Source: Syngnathus acus (Eukaryota; Chordata; Actinopteri; Syngnathiformes; Syngnathidae). From it: a stretch of DNA of 64,000 bases. Location of the stretch: the NCBI RefSeq assembly GCF_901709675.1, contig NC_051095.1, positions 803,001-867,000 of the forward strand, given 5' to 3'. A model generated the notes under the pieces. The model had not been told where the DNA came from, did no database searches, and was given only the letters and a program-made list of their open reading frames with translations. The translations under genes and the position numbers were made by a program. Shown in pieces: positions 1-21,585 of the stretch. Positions within the stretch are counted from its first letter, which is position 1, and each line of letters begins with the position of its first letter.

Positions 1-139
1 AATCCGGTGTGGTCCACTGTTGACGGTTGCGCCAGACACAACAAAATAAACAGTTCCGAGTCGTTGCTATTAATGATCTTGACACAGATTGTTTTTGACT
101 GAAAGTTTTAATATGTCGGCAGTCGCGTTCGTTGGCTCT

Positions 140-622
140 TAATGTTGAAAAAAACCGGAAGTTGCTTTTGAGTGACGTGTGCGGAGCTTGACGCGAATCT
201 GCTCGGATCGCTGCGGCTCATCCCTACATCGCGGCTTTGTTCGCCGGCCGGGATTGTTCCATGCAGGTTTGTTTGTTCCTTCTCGCTTTTCGAGTCGAAC
301 GGAGGAAACTAAACGGGGGTATTGTCAAGAACCGTTCGTCCTCAAGAAAAATGTTTTGGGAGAGTGCACTTGTCGCTCTATTTCGAGGATGGAGTGCGTG
401 TCATAATGAAATGGCGGCCAAGTCCGCTTCGATGACGGCCGTCATGTCATCAGCTGCTTGTGTTGTGCGTGTCAGTGAAGCCGAGTGGTGCATTGCGGTG
501 GGAGGGGGGGGGGCGGCCAGGTGCCCGATGACGGGGTAGGCGGTGTCAATAGCGACGCGACGCTCCTGTGTGATGTTTTGACGGCGTCATTTTCGGCCTC
601 CGTCCAATTGTCTCATCGACAG
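140..622 (+). promoter_or_regulatory. klc2: klc2 promoter and probable non-coding first exon
   Basis: An ETS-type core (CCGGAAGT, 155-162) and a TGACG element near 172 precede a CpG-rich stretch that runs to a good splice donor (AG|GTAAG) at 622/623. A plausible acceptor (ccag) ends at 865, seven bases before the klc2 ATG. I infer a 5' UTR exon starting around 170-250 and ending at 622, then a short intron. Small open frames here show no family resemblance and are treated as UTR. The transcription start is not directly visible. Confidence 0.5.
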
Positions 623-859
623 GTAAGCTGACTTTGGGGTGTGGAGACACCCTGGATTGGTCGCAGGCCGGCCAAACATCAGGCCAAGCCATCCTTGTTG
701 TTGTTCTTACTGACATCACATTTGATCCAGTTGCGCACTAGCGAAGCAGAACCAAATTGAATCGTTCCGCTTTCAAATGGAACGCTCCTTGAAATGTGCG
801 TCGCCCCGGCCTGGGCGCCGCCTGACACGTCAATGTTCCCTTTTTTCGGCAAGTATTGA

Positions 860-4141
<3,282 letters not shown>

Positions 4142-4560
4142 ATACAAGCTTGGAGGCGGGGCTCCGGGGGTGGCGCACATCAAGCTCGCTTTTTGTTTTC
4201 CTTTTCGTCCACACACTGACATCACTGTTGTCCATACCCACTCGGCATGTGAACACGGACGCCTCACGGCCCAAACGGTAGCCTCGGCTTTGGCGTTGCC
4301 ACGACGACGCGTCACTCACCACGTCGCTACGATTAGTCGCTCGCTTGCCGTCAGCTGACGGTCGCTTAGAATGTGGACGCGGCTTCAGAACAGGACAACT
4401 AGCGCTTGTTGCTGTACAAACGTAGCACCTTCATGAATGTCATACAATTGCATCCAAGCAGATTAGTTCTTCTAGACACTTAGTAGGAACATCTCCGCAA
4501 ATCAATAAACGCGCTTGAAGATGCTTCAATCAATTAATAAACATGTACCAGGGCTTGTTT
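4142..4560 (+). other. klc2: klc2 3' UTR with polyadenylation signals
   Basis: Two AATAAA hexamers (4504-4509 and 4536-4541) follow the klc2 stop by about 365-400 bases and are the only good signals before the sequence turns A/T-rich. I infer transcript ends near 4525-4560. The open frames here show no homology I recognise. Confidence 0.65.
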
Positions 4561-5168
4561 GTTTACATTCTGGCACTGGGCTCAAGGGCCATGTTGTTTT
4601 TTTAATGAATAGATGGGTCAGGTTAATTGCAGATGAGGTAAAAAAAAAAAAAAAAAAGTTTTAAAAAATCTTTTTTGACAATTGCTCTGAAAAATATATT
4701 TTTTTTAAATTTACCAATAACTACTCATATTTTAAACAAAATAAATGAATATTTAAAATGTTACTTTTTTTTTTTTTTTTTAAACCAGATGGCCCAAACT
4801 CAAGCGAGATAATTAAAGTACAGCTCTGGAAGAGAAATGAGACTCATTTTACGTGAGCATTCTATACTCATTAGCAAATAAGTCAAAAAAACATGCTTAA
4901 TGGAGCAAATTAGAGCAGTTGTGGGCATATTTTGTCCAAAACAAAGACAGGCATGCTGCTGTGCGGTAATGGTTCAAATGTGACAAGTTTTTTTTATTTC
5001 AAGTTTTGTCATTTCCAAAAGCTTTGGTGTCGATTTGGGGCGGGGGGGGGAGGAGGGAGCACAACCAAAGGTCACATCAGCCCATCAGAAACCTTCCTGC
5101 CGCATCTCATTAAGACTCCCGGGGGGAAAAACAAAAAAACCATCCACTTCTCATCATTCCCTGTGCCG
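4561..5168. other. AT-rich spacer between convergent klc2 and actn3
   Basis: Low-complexity sequence with poly-A near 4640-4660, poly-T near 4765-4782 and a poly-G run at about 5040-5050. No exon, RNA gene or transposon is recognisable. The two genes end about 0.6 kb apart here. Confidence 0.6.
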
Positions 5169-5169
5169 C

Positions 5170-5391
5170 TTTATTTACACCTGTAGCTACCCACAATGCT
5201 TTTCTTCTGATCACATCACTGCTATGTTCCCTCCTCCAGACCCACTGTGCAGCGCTGTGTGTTTGTGTGTGCGTGTCTCAAGTTGTGTGTGTGTGTGTGT
5301 GTGTGTGTCTATGCATGTGTGTGTATAAATAGGCGGCTGCACAAGTAGAACAAACACGAGTTGCAGGAGTGGCCAAGCCTCCTGGCGGGCC
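5170..5391 (-). other. actn3: actn3 3' UTR and polyadenylation signal
   Basis: On the minus strand an AATAAA (plus-strand TTTATT, 5170-5175) lies about 220 bases past the actn3 stop. A CA/GT microsatellite (about 5286-5312) sits inside this short UTR. Confidence 0.65.
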
Positions 5392-12236
<6,845 letters not shown>

Positions 12237-13483
12237 GGTGGCGGGCGGGCGGCTGAAAAGAGATCAACAAGAGGGGGGACACGAGCTCTCGTCCTGGGGG
12301 GCTCACGCCGTGCTCCACTCTGACCGACTGACTGCCGTCCGGCGGGGGCTGAGTGTCAGGGCCCAAAAAGGTGCAGGGGGGGGGCGGGGAGTAGAAGTGC
12401 ACGCCCCTCTCGCCCCCCCCTGCCCCCATGTGCACCTGTTGCTGCTAATGAAGCCCCCAGTCAGGGGACGGAAGTGGTCATCAGCCCACCGGGAATCAGG
12501 CGGGCTTCTGCCGCCAAGCGCTACGCTAATATGCTAATGGGGTGAAATCCACCACCACAAGAGTCGCCGGGTGTTTGGGAGACTGGGATTGCGGCGATAT
12601 TTTGGATTCAGTGATTAGCGTGTTTGTCAGTAAGCTAAAGACGGTTGGCTCAAAATATTCAAGCCGACGGTTCCAATATTTATAGCGGCTGTTTGACGTT
12701 GACATAAATAGAAATGATGCATTTTTCAATCTTTCCAAGTCCAAATATATTTTCTGGTGTCTCCAAGCCCAGCAACAATCCTAAAGTGAGAGGACGCGCT
12801 ATGAAAGACACAGGAGACGGCGTTCTGTTCATTTGACTCTTTTATTGATTCCTTTCTTAGACATAACACATGTGTCAAACACAAGCGAGTCCTGTCGCCG
12901 TGGTTACACATACTGGTCAAGAAGCGCAGTAGTCTATTAAAACAAGTTTGATTTGCGCTATTACATCCATTTGTGGAGATATATTTTACACAGAATTAAA
13001 CAGGAGACATGAGACATACGTTAAAAAGAAAAAGAAACGAGTGATGCCCCCAAATTAGAAAGGCGTCACCGATACTCACCTTGAGAGGGCGGCCGGCCGG
13101 CCGCCTCCATCTTGCAAACGTCCGCAAGCATCCTGGAAGAACTCGGGAGATTGTTGATAAGCTGCGGGTGGTCCCGCCACGCACACAGCAAGGTAGCCAA
13201 GCATTTTTCACCGTACAGTGAACCCCCGCTATATCCCAGCTCCTGCTAGATTGCACTTTTGGACACCAGACAGATAAGTCTGAATGGCATTTTACTGGAG
13301 GATGTGCAAGATGGAGGCATTCTGTGAGTGAAGCTCAGTTTTTACGTCTTGCCGCTAGCAGTTGTTTTACGCTTTATAATTACCACACGTCGATGGCATA
13401 CCTCACACTATTTGAGTAATAAAACGTTGATTATTGGAAGGTTTGCTTGAAAATATTGCTTTTAAAATGAGCACTCGAAAATT

Positions 13484-13488
13484 CTCTT

Positions 13489-13523
<35 letters not shown>

Positions 13524-13905
13524 ATACGTATATATAATATACATATATATAATATATATACATATATATATATATATATAATATATATACATATATATAT
13601 ATATAATATATATACATATATATACACATATATAATATATATATACATATATACACATATATATATAATATATATACATATATAATATACATAATATATA
13701 TACATATATAATATATATACATACATACACATATATATATAATATATATACATACATACACATATATATATAATATATATACATATATAATATACATATA
13801 ATATATATACATATATAATATACATATAATATATATACATACACGTATATATGTATATATATACACATACATATATACACACATATAGATATAAAAACAG
13901 GTTTT
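13484..13905. repeat. (TA/CATA)n microsatellite
   Basis: About 420 bp of alternating TATATA, ACATAT and ATAATA units. The long Tyr/Ile/Met-rich frames across it are artefacts. Confidence 0.95.
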
Positions 13906-14347
13906 ATATATATATAAAAACATTTATTTACACATAAGGAAATATGCTATGAGATACACATACACACATGTATAAATATATTTCCTCCTGGGATGAATAA
14001 AGTACCTATCTTGCATAGAGCATCGATAGACAACAGCTATGGCGGCGGCCTACCTAAAACGTCCGTGTTATGGTCCCGTTTCGAAAAGATTTGTAGAAAA
14101 TTGAAAAGAAGGAATTTTTTTTTGTCCAGATGCCATCACACACATTCTCTTTTGAGATGCGTCAATTGGTTCAAGTAACAAGTGGACTCGCGATAACGCA
14201 CAAAAAAAAAAAAACTCCGGTTCCAATGACGGCACATCATCTGATTCTAATTCGATTATTAGTGTCGTGCCCACTCCAACGAATCTCGACATGGTATTTT
14301 GGGATTTGCCTGCCACGCTAAACAGGGGTTCACTCTACCTGGATGCT

Positions 14348-14475
14348 GCACTCACTCACTCACTCACTCACTCACTCACTCACTCACTCACTCACTCACT
14401 CACTCACTCACTCACTCACTCACTCACTCACTCACTCACTCACTCACTCACTCACTCACTCACTCACTCACTCAC
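14348..14475. repeat. (CACT)n microsatellite
   Basis: About 31 near-perfect CACT tetranucleotides. The frames across it read THSLTHSL and are artefacts. Confidence 0.95.
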
Positions 14476-15157
14476 ATTCCCTCATCCCCCCCCCTCCCTC
14501 CCGGCAACAAGGTACAAGGCAGCGCGAGGATCCGGCAGAGCTGAGTCGGCATTCCCATCCGGGGGGGGGGGCGGCGGCGGTAGCGGCGGGAAAAAAAAAG
14601 GACGGTGTGTAAACGGCGGCTGGAAGTGTGGGGGTGAAGGGGGGGTGCGAGGGCGGCGAATGCGGCGGAACGGTATCGGCTTTCGGCCAGGGGAACGAGC
14701 GGCTCGGTGTGTCCATTGTTGCAAAACGAGGCAGCGGCTGAGACTGGAGGTGGGTTTCAGCCCGCCCCCAGAAAAGGGGGGAGGGAGGGAGGGAGAGAGG
14801 GAGGAAGTGTGTGTGTGTTTGTGGTGATGGTTGGGGCAGTCTCGGGGACAAGGCAAAGGGAGATGGGGGGGCAAAAGCTCGGTTGGTTTACCTTGGTGGC
14901 GACTTGACGTCACGCTAAAAAGTCATCCACGCCGCCCACGCCGCCGTCCAGGTGACCTAATTCAGTTGACACAGTTAGTGGGGGGTGGGCGGACATGGCG
15001 GGCCGGTGGCATCATGCACAGTCAACACACAAACACACCGTGGCGAACCCCACCCACCCCGCATGAAGAAGACGAGGCGTAGGAGGAAGAAGAAGACCAA
15101 GCGCACATGGGCCCAAGCTTTGTGTTCCTTTAGTCAGCACTAAACATCCAGAGAAGG

Positions 15158-15285
15158 TTTATTCAAGTTTGGATACACGTGTCAATCCGAGCGAGCATGC
15201 CCTCCATAAAACAAGACACAAAAAATGTGGACACCAAATTCTACAAAGGATGCAACCACAAGATTACACTGTGACCACCAGAAAG

Positions 15286-15317
<32 letters not shown>

Positions 15318-16267
15318 CAAGGCAGTAGGGCGATTGTGGTGCGTGTCTATGTGCAGCTGTCAAAAGGTTCATTTTGCAAAAAAAAAAAGGATCGCTGGAG
15401 TCACAAAATCTTGATATCGCCCATGTGTGGAAATGAACGTGAAGCCCCGCCCCCAACGGTGAATGTCAAAAGTGGCGGAGTCCCACAAGTCGACATGCAC
15501 GGCAGTAACAAACAAAAAGACGTCACTTAAGAATAACGGAGGGGAGGAGGTAGGCTGCTGTTCCAAAAAAAAAAAAAAAAATTCCCACGTTGCAATGACG
15601 ACAGCAGGCGTTGGGGGAGAAACACAAAAGTTGAAGTACGGCTCGCGTGTGCTTCCACATCGTCGCAATGTTCATCTTGACTGAGCTAATTCATATAAGG
15701 CAACTAAGACTCCGCCCCCTCCCTCCCTCCCTCCCTCCCTCCGACATCACTCGAACACACACAGAAGAATGGCGAGTGGTCCATAAACGGACTTTGAAGG
15801 CGAGTCGCGCAGGCGGCTCGCTACTGGCACAAGAGAAAAAGGTCAAAGGTCACCTCTCACAAAGTTGGCTACGTTGAGCTTTCGGGTGACGTTTCAGGAC
15901 GGGCCTCGAATGTACGTTGCGTTGCGGCTGCGCTTCATTGGACCTCGTGAAAGTATTTTTGGGAAGGTCTTGGCCAGTTGCAAATAACGGTGGGGTTAAG
16001 TCAAGTTACATCTGAAAGCCAAACTTTCGAGGTCAAATCAAGTTCAGCCGCCAAGTTGAAAAAGCTCAACATCGCAAACTTTGCAGAGAGCGGCGGGCGC
16101 GTGGTCTCGGCGACTGGCACGACAAGAGCAGAAGGTGGCCGACAGGTGAGGGAGGGAGGGAGGGGCTGCACCGCGTGACGACGGCTGGCCAAGCAGGTTA
16201 ATAGCCCCGCCCATCAGACACAAAAACAGCCCGCAAAGGAAGGGTGGGGTGGGGGAGAAAGGGCAGA
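15158..16267 (-). other. rbm14: probable rbm14 3' UTR
   Basis: On the minus strand, 1.1 kb of non-coding sequence follows the rbm14 stop and ends at an AATAAA (plus-strand TTTATT, 15158-15163). It contains a 30-G homopolymer on the plus strand (15285-15314, poly-C in the transcript sense), an A17 run near 15565-15582 and a CCCT run near 15716-15742. The endpoint is inferred only from the signal hexamer. Confidence 0.5.
15285..15314. repeat. 30-base G homopolymer
   Basis: An uninterrupted run of 30 G on the plus strand, within the inferred rbm14 3' UTR. Similar but shorter runs occur at about 35101-35122 (22 G) and 49879-49901 (23 G). Confidence 0.9.
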
Positions 16268-19200
16268 CTATCGGAAGGGGGGCTCAGGCGTGTGAAGGGA
16301 GAGTTCGGGGCGGCGGAGGATGGACTCCTTGCGCGTGGTCGGCGGCAACGGCGGCTCATACACCCTGGGCGTAGCAATGGCTGCGGCCACGGCCGCTGCG
16401 GTGGCGGCGGCGGCAGGGACCACTGGCCTGAGGGCTTCCAGCGCGGCCACGGGCTGGCCGGACATGGCCGAGAAGGCGGTGACGGCCCCGGGGGAGGGGT
16501 AGGCGTACTGGAAGTGAGGGTACTGCTGCAACTGCTGGTAGTAGTCAGCATAGTATCTGCACGGGGCGGCAACAGGAACAGCGTTACAAACACGGCCGGC
16601 TCGCCTGAGCACACGCCCGCCCGCCGTTCCTTCCTCTCATCCCAAAAATCAAAAGTGACTGATTATTTGGCCGCTGAAAACAAAAAAAATTGCCAGTTGA
16701 TTAGAAAGTTGCCTTTCACGACAAGTACGTTTGTCAAATTCCAGTCTGGTTCTTGTCCCATGGCTTCTGGTGTCCTCTTCAGCCACGTTGCTCAACTTGG
16801 GGGTTCACCGTTAACTTCCTTGTTCTGGGCTCTTTGCTTTCTTTCCATTGGTATGATCTGTCCATCCGTCAAATCACTGTCAGTCTTTCATATTTTGGGA
16901 ATAACTTTTTGACAGTGGGGTACCAACGTCGGTGCGTAATGCGTGCGGAGGCTCGGGCGTTTTCTCATGCTGGCTCCGTTCTTACATCAGCAGCTGTAAA
17001 CAAGCAGTACTTACCAATGTCATGGCTCACTCCAGGTTGCCGCTTTTTTCTTTTTTCTAACCTCTCCGTATTAGGAGCAGGAGTGAACAGAATGTTCTGG
17101 CCGCTCAGCAGCGGACCTTGTGAGCGGCGCAGTAACCTCCTAAATTTGAGTTTAGTAGCTGTCCCTGTCTCGTTGGCGTTCCCTCCGGCTTCAAAAGCAA
17201 AAGCACGAGAGAGAGACACGATACAGTAGCAGAGACAGAACCAGGACGAGGCCGTCGTGGGGGGGGAATTAAAGAATTACGATTATTCTTTTTCCATTAC
17301 GTCCAATCGCAATTATCTTTTTTTTTTTTTTTTTTTAAAGAGCCAATTTTAGCATCTGTACTGACAACTAAAGAAACTAGAGAGTAGTTCAACATTTTAT
17401 TAAACATATGAAGTATTTTTTTTTTTTTTTGGAGACAAAATGAAAACGCTCAACATAGAAAAATATGAAAACATTTTGTTTTCTCAACAGTACAACATAT
17501 GTAGAACAAGATCAAATAAAAACAGTAAGCTAGTTTACAGTCTTGAGGGTTTTGGCAGGGAGACAAGACTGCAAAGAATCAAATTGGAATAGCCAAACAA
17601 TGTCCACATCGAATTTGGGAGTAGTGATGCGGTGTTTACATCATTTAGGCCAGTCGGGTGCCAAAGCGGTTCTGACTGCGCTAAGAGCTAATCTTGGGTG
17701 GACACGTCCCTGATTGATAGATTGATCCCGATCTGGAGCTTCTCACCAAACTGGATTTCGGGTTCAAAATCCAACTCATTCCATTTTTAATCCTGTGTTT
17801 TTGGATCTGAGACTACATTTGGAAACAATTGTTTTTGTGTTGGGGTTTAAGAAAAAAATGAATAAAAATAATCAGTCACCTTTTCATTTTGGGGGATTTG
17901 CCAAATGAAAGCGTCTGGATGAGCAACACGCAGGCAAACGAAGACGTGGCGGTCGGTCGGTCGGTCGGCGGGCGGGCGGACGACGTCCTACCTTGCCACG
18001 TGGTCCTCAGTCGCCTCTGACGCCGCCTCCTCTGCGGCGCGGCCAGCAGGTGTCGGGAGCAGGGAGCGCCGCGGTTTGGAGCGCTGGTAAATGAAAGGCT
18101 TCATGATGGGGTCCGGCAGGAGGGGAGCAGTCCGTCGGAGCGGGCTGCGGTCCCGTTCGCTAGACTTGGCCGCCGCCGCCGCCGCCTGCTGCTCGGCCAT
18201 CACTTGCTGGCCTTGAGCGAAATAATGGGCCTGTCTGGCCGCTTCAAAGATGGCCGTGGTGGGGTCGGCGGCGCCCATGGCGGTGATGTGAGCGTAGGCG
18301 GGCGATATCGCCGGCGCCACCGTGTAGGCGGGGTTGACCGCCGCCGACTGCATTTCTAGCCCCGGCGCCGCCGTTAGGTAGATGGGGTTGGCCATGCCCG
18401 GCGTGTAAACGGGCGTGGTGTAAGCCGAGGCGGCGGCATTGGCCGCCACCTGGCCGTAGAGGTTGGGCGCCACCGAGCTGTAGACCTGAGCGGCCCCCGA
18501 CGTCAGCGCGGCCTGGTTGGCCACCGAGCCGTACAGCTGATTGGCCACGTTGGCGCCGTACACCTGACTGGCCAGGGCGCCGTAGACGGCCGGGTTGACG
18601 GGGTTGCCGTCGGTGCGGGTGCCCGTGGTGATCCCGGTGAGGGCGGCGTACGTGGGATCAAAGGTGGACGTGTTGTACACCGAGTTGTGCACGCTCTGCT
18701 GCACTTGGAGGGGCAGGCCGGCGGCGGCCGCGGCGGCGGCGGCCAAGACGGCCGCCTGACTTTGGTACTGCTCCAGGGTGGGCTTGCCCACGGGACACTC
18801 GCCGGCGTAGTGGCCCTGCTTGCCGCAGTTGACGCACGGGATCTTGCCGGTGGGGGTCTGCTTGCTGGGCTGTACTTTGGAGAGCTCCACAGAAAGCGGG
18901 CGGCCCTTGAAGGAGGTGCCGTGGAGCGCCTCGATGGCCTGCAGCGCGTCTTCCTTGTTCTCCATGTGCACAAAGGCGTAGCCTAGGGAAGAGGAACGCC
19001 CGGCTGTCAGGGACGGCAATCGGAATGGCGGCTAACTCCCCGAGCGCTAACTAAGACTCGCGTGCGATGGAGCGTTGGGAAATTCACCCAAAAACCAGGA
19101 ATTGACAAAATGCAATGTCAGCGCTTAGAGAACTTCAACATAGACGGCAAAAACATATTTGAACTAAAAGAAGCAGGTTTTGTGCTCATCTGGCTCTACA

Positions 19201-19939
19201 AAGTTGATTATTCATGGTCCCGCTATTTCTCGGTATTTGGAATTACTGTTAATATCGCGCACCCAATTATATTGGGTGTCGTTACACCGTCAGCCAATAG
19301 ATGGCGGCACGCTAGGTTCGACGCAAAATTTGAAAGGAGACTGATAAGATCAATTATTTGGAGATTCGCCGAGCAAGTTTCATTCATGAAACCGGACCGT
19401 CGCATACAGGCGAATTATTTTGGGTGTCATTACAGTGTAGGCCACTAGATGGCGGCACACTAGGTTTGGCATGAAATTTGAAAGCAAACTGACAACATCA
19501 ACCATTTGAAGATGAGCCAGTTTCATTCATGATATCGGACAGGCACCTTCAGTCAACACGCCGTCAGTCAGGTGTCAAGTATTGGCTCACCTTTGACTTT
19601 GTCACATTCCAGAACTTTGCCAAAAGTCTGAAAGAGCTGCTGGAGGTCCTCGGTGGTGCACATGCCACTCAGGTTGCCCACAAAGACTTTGGTGGAGTGC
19701 AGCGGACGCCCCCGCGACTCCTCCACCACCAGGTTGCGCCCGCGGAACTCGCGGCCGTTCAGCTCTCGGATGGCGCGCTCGGCAGCGCCCTCGCCCTGCA
19801 GGTGCACGAAGGCGAACTGTCGCAGCACGCTGCAGCTCACCACGTGGCCGTACGGCTCGAAGATGGACGACAGCTCCTCCTGGGTGGCGTCCAGCGCTAG
19901 GTTGCCCACAAAGAGCTTCACTGTGTGGCCCTTGTCCAT
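16268..19939 (-). CDS. rbm14: RNA-binding motif protein 14
   Basis: Nuclear RNA-binding coactivator and paraspeckle component of the RBM14/RBM4 family. Coding exons 19591-19939, 17992-18982 and 16268-16556 are in frame and give 542 aa. RRM1 has RNP2 KLFVGNL and RNP1 RQFAFVHL. RRM2 has RNP2 KVFVGNL and, across the exon 1/2 junction, RNP1 GYAFVHM. A CCHC zinc knuckle follows (CVNCGKQGHYAGEC). Then comes a long Ala/Tyr/Gln-rich low-complexity region with repeated V-Y-G and N-Q-L-Y-G blocks (prion-like, as in RBM14), then SSERDRSPLRRTAP. The last exon has YYADYYQQLQQYPHFQY and ends ELSLHTPEPPFR. The zinc knuckle recalls RBM4, but the low-complexity region and the position next to ccs favour RBM14. 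I chose the ATG beginning MDKGHTVKLF. An upstream in-frame ATG is possible but would add residues outside the conserved start. Confidence 0.9.
16557..17991. other. rbm14: rbm14 intron 2
   Basis: A 1.4-kb intron with T runs at about 17319-17337 and 17416-17431, a G run near 17260, and a GGTC/GGGC repeat just inside the donor (about 17949-17978). Nothing coding or recognisably mobile is seen. Confidence 0.5.
19272..19545. repeat. 148-bp tandem duplication in rbm14 intron 1
   Basis: Two diverged copies start TTGGGTGTC at 19272 and 19420. Each contains the phrases AGATGGCGGCAC and GTTTCATTCATGA. The copies differ by many substitutions, so the duplication is old. It fills much of the 608-bp intron between coding exons 1 and 2. 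Confidence 0.8.
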
Positions 19940-21362
19940 GGTCCTGCACAAAGGGAGGAAAGGGTTCATTTGGCGTCATCTGTCGGTCAAAGCCGGCCGG
20001 CGGAACGTTTCCGTTTGGCGCTGGAGACAACTGGTCCCGCATCAGCTGCTTTTGCAGACAATCACAGCACATTGAGCAGAGAATTGTCTGGATGCTCGCT
20101 ACGTACGATTACAACACGGAGGGCAGACAGACTGACGGTGTCACCGTAGCAGCAGCTTTCCATACCATTGAAAAGTCACATTTTTAATAGCATGTTTGTC
20201 TGTGCCATCAACATTGCCTTGACATAAGAGTGCAAGCCATTTGGAAAAAACTAACAAAGCCACAAGAGGGCTGAGCAATAGATTTGTGGAAGAAAAAAAA
20301 TGTGGACACAGGTTTCTGTCCAATAATAACCATACGTTCCCTCAGAAAAGAAAATGGACACAGCTGTACAACTATCTCACAAAAGAAAAGGATTCTCGCA
20401 GCTGCCGCCGCTGTGATATCTAGCTTTGCGTCAAATAGAAAAATTGCTTTCACAGAAGAACCATTTCCATGAACTGCAGACAAAGCAAGCACAAAGAATT
20501 GATCGCTATCAACTGCCCATTGTCTGCGAGGTCACTATTGGGGCTCCCCGATGGAGGATGCTGAGTAAGACTTTGGCATGGAAAAAGAGGTGTAGTGTTG
20601 ACTTTAGGTGCAGTTATAAGGTTAGAAACAGTCGTGAACATATGCGCTTCCGATTTTAGATGGAAGGTCTTTTGTTTTTATCTCATTTAGTGCTGGCTAA
20701 AGCCATAGCAGCTCTCTTGTCCTGAGGGTCAGAGGCCTCTTTCGGCCATGTCGCCCAACTAGGGAAGACCTTCAAAGTGCTCCACCGCAGTTTAATGATC
20801 GGAAGGGCCGCAAATTCCACATCCCATCAACATTGGTCTTGGCTCATGCAAAGGAGAGCAACTCTCCTGCCGCTAGCCACAGAGTAGCACCACAACAAAC
20901 AGACTGGACAGTGTCCATCAGTTTCTTCACAGGCCGACCAGAGCGGCGTGCTGATGACGTCACCGCACGCTGACTCATCACACTAGCGTCGACGCAGAAT
21001 CGAGTTAGCAACGAAACGGCCGATATACGGCAACAAACAATTAGCCGGTGTCGGGGGGGGGCACAAAAGCGTGCATAGCCCGAGGACACTGAACATAACA
21101 CGGACGGAATGGTGGGGAGAAAAAACAACAAAAGCAAAAACCCGAACACGCCGTGGAAAAATCGAATAGAAACTCCGCACACAAATGAGACAGCTCGCGT
21201 GTGTTTTAGACAAGCACGTCGAGCGGGCTGATGGGAAGAACCCAAAGAAAACAGCAGCCTGCGCCAACATAAGATGACCTGGCTGGCGCTTTCGGTACCG
21301 ATCCAATCATCAGGAAAACGTCGTACGGGAGACAAAAGAATTGCTCCAATCGACCATCTTAC
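19940..21362. other. rbm14: rbm14 5' intron
   Basis: Sequence between the coding ATG exon and the inferred first exon upstream. It is mostly unique, with a G8 run near 21054. I see no exon, RNA gene or transposon in it. Confidence 0.45.
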
Positions 21363-21565
21363 CTTGGCGCTGCTGTCGCTGCTCCTCTTTTTCAAAATGG
21401 TCGCGGCAGCTTCCGCCTGGCTGCCCGGCGGCATTCAAGGGGGAGGGGAGGGGGCGCTCGCGCGCGCGCACGTCGGTGTATTGTTAGGGAGGTGGACGCG
21501 CGTCCACGTCGGTGCGCGCACGTCTGTGGATTGTTGGGGGGTGGACGCGCGTCCACGGCAGCCCG
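21363..21565 (-). promoter_or_regulatory. rbm14: rbm14 first exon and promoter with twin palindromes
   Basis: On the minus strand a strong donor (CAAG|GTAAG at 21363/21362) ends a GC-rich segment ending CAGCAGCGCCAAG, the likely non-coding first exon (about 21363-21450). Just upstream is a 49-bp tandem duplication (about 21464-21561). Each copy contains the perfect 16-bp palindrome GTGGACGCGCGTCCAC (21492-21507 and 21541-21556). The ccs 3' end lies within about 100-150 bp. Confidence 0.5.
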
Positions 21566-21585
21566 CTAGCTCAATTGAATCAAGT

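Larger units (their letters stand above)
12237..15157. other. actn3 upstream region and repeat-rich spacer
   Basis: The part nearest 12237 should hold the actn3 5' UTR and promoter. A CpG-poor, A/T-rich stretch at 12560-13070 contains a minus-strand AATAAA near 12840. From 13484 to 13905 there is a TA/CATA array and from 14348 to 14475 a CACT array. GC-rich sequence with purine and G runs follows to about 15060. No exon with family resemblance was found on either strand. Confidence 0.5.

Noticed and set aside
13403-13923. Several 130-160 aa Tyr/Ile/Met-rich frames
   Set aside because: They are translations of the TA/CATA microsatellite with no independent evidence of coding.
14267-14827. 186-aa frame with THSL repeats
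   Set aside because: It is produced by the CACT array and adjoining G-rich sequence.
16268-19939. Calling this gene rbm4
   Set aside because: The CCHC knuckle is RBM4-like, but the long Ala/Tyr/Gln-rich region, the C-terminal HTPEPPFR block and ccs adjacency fit RBM14 better. Gene-tree analysis would settle it.
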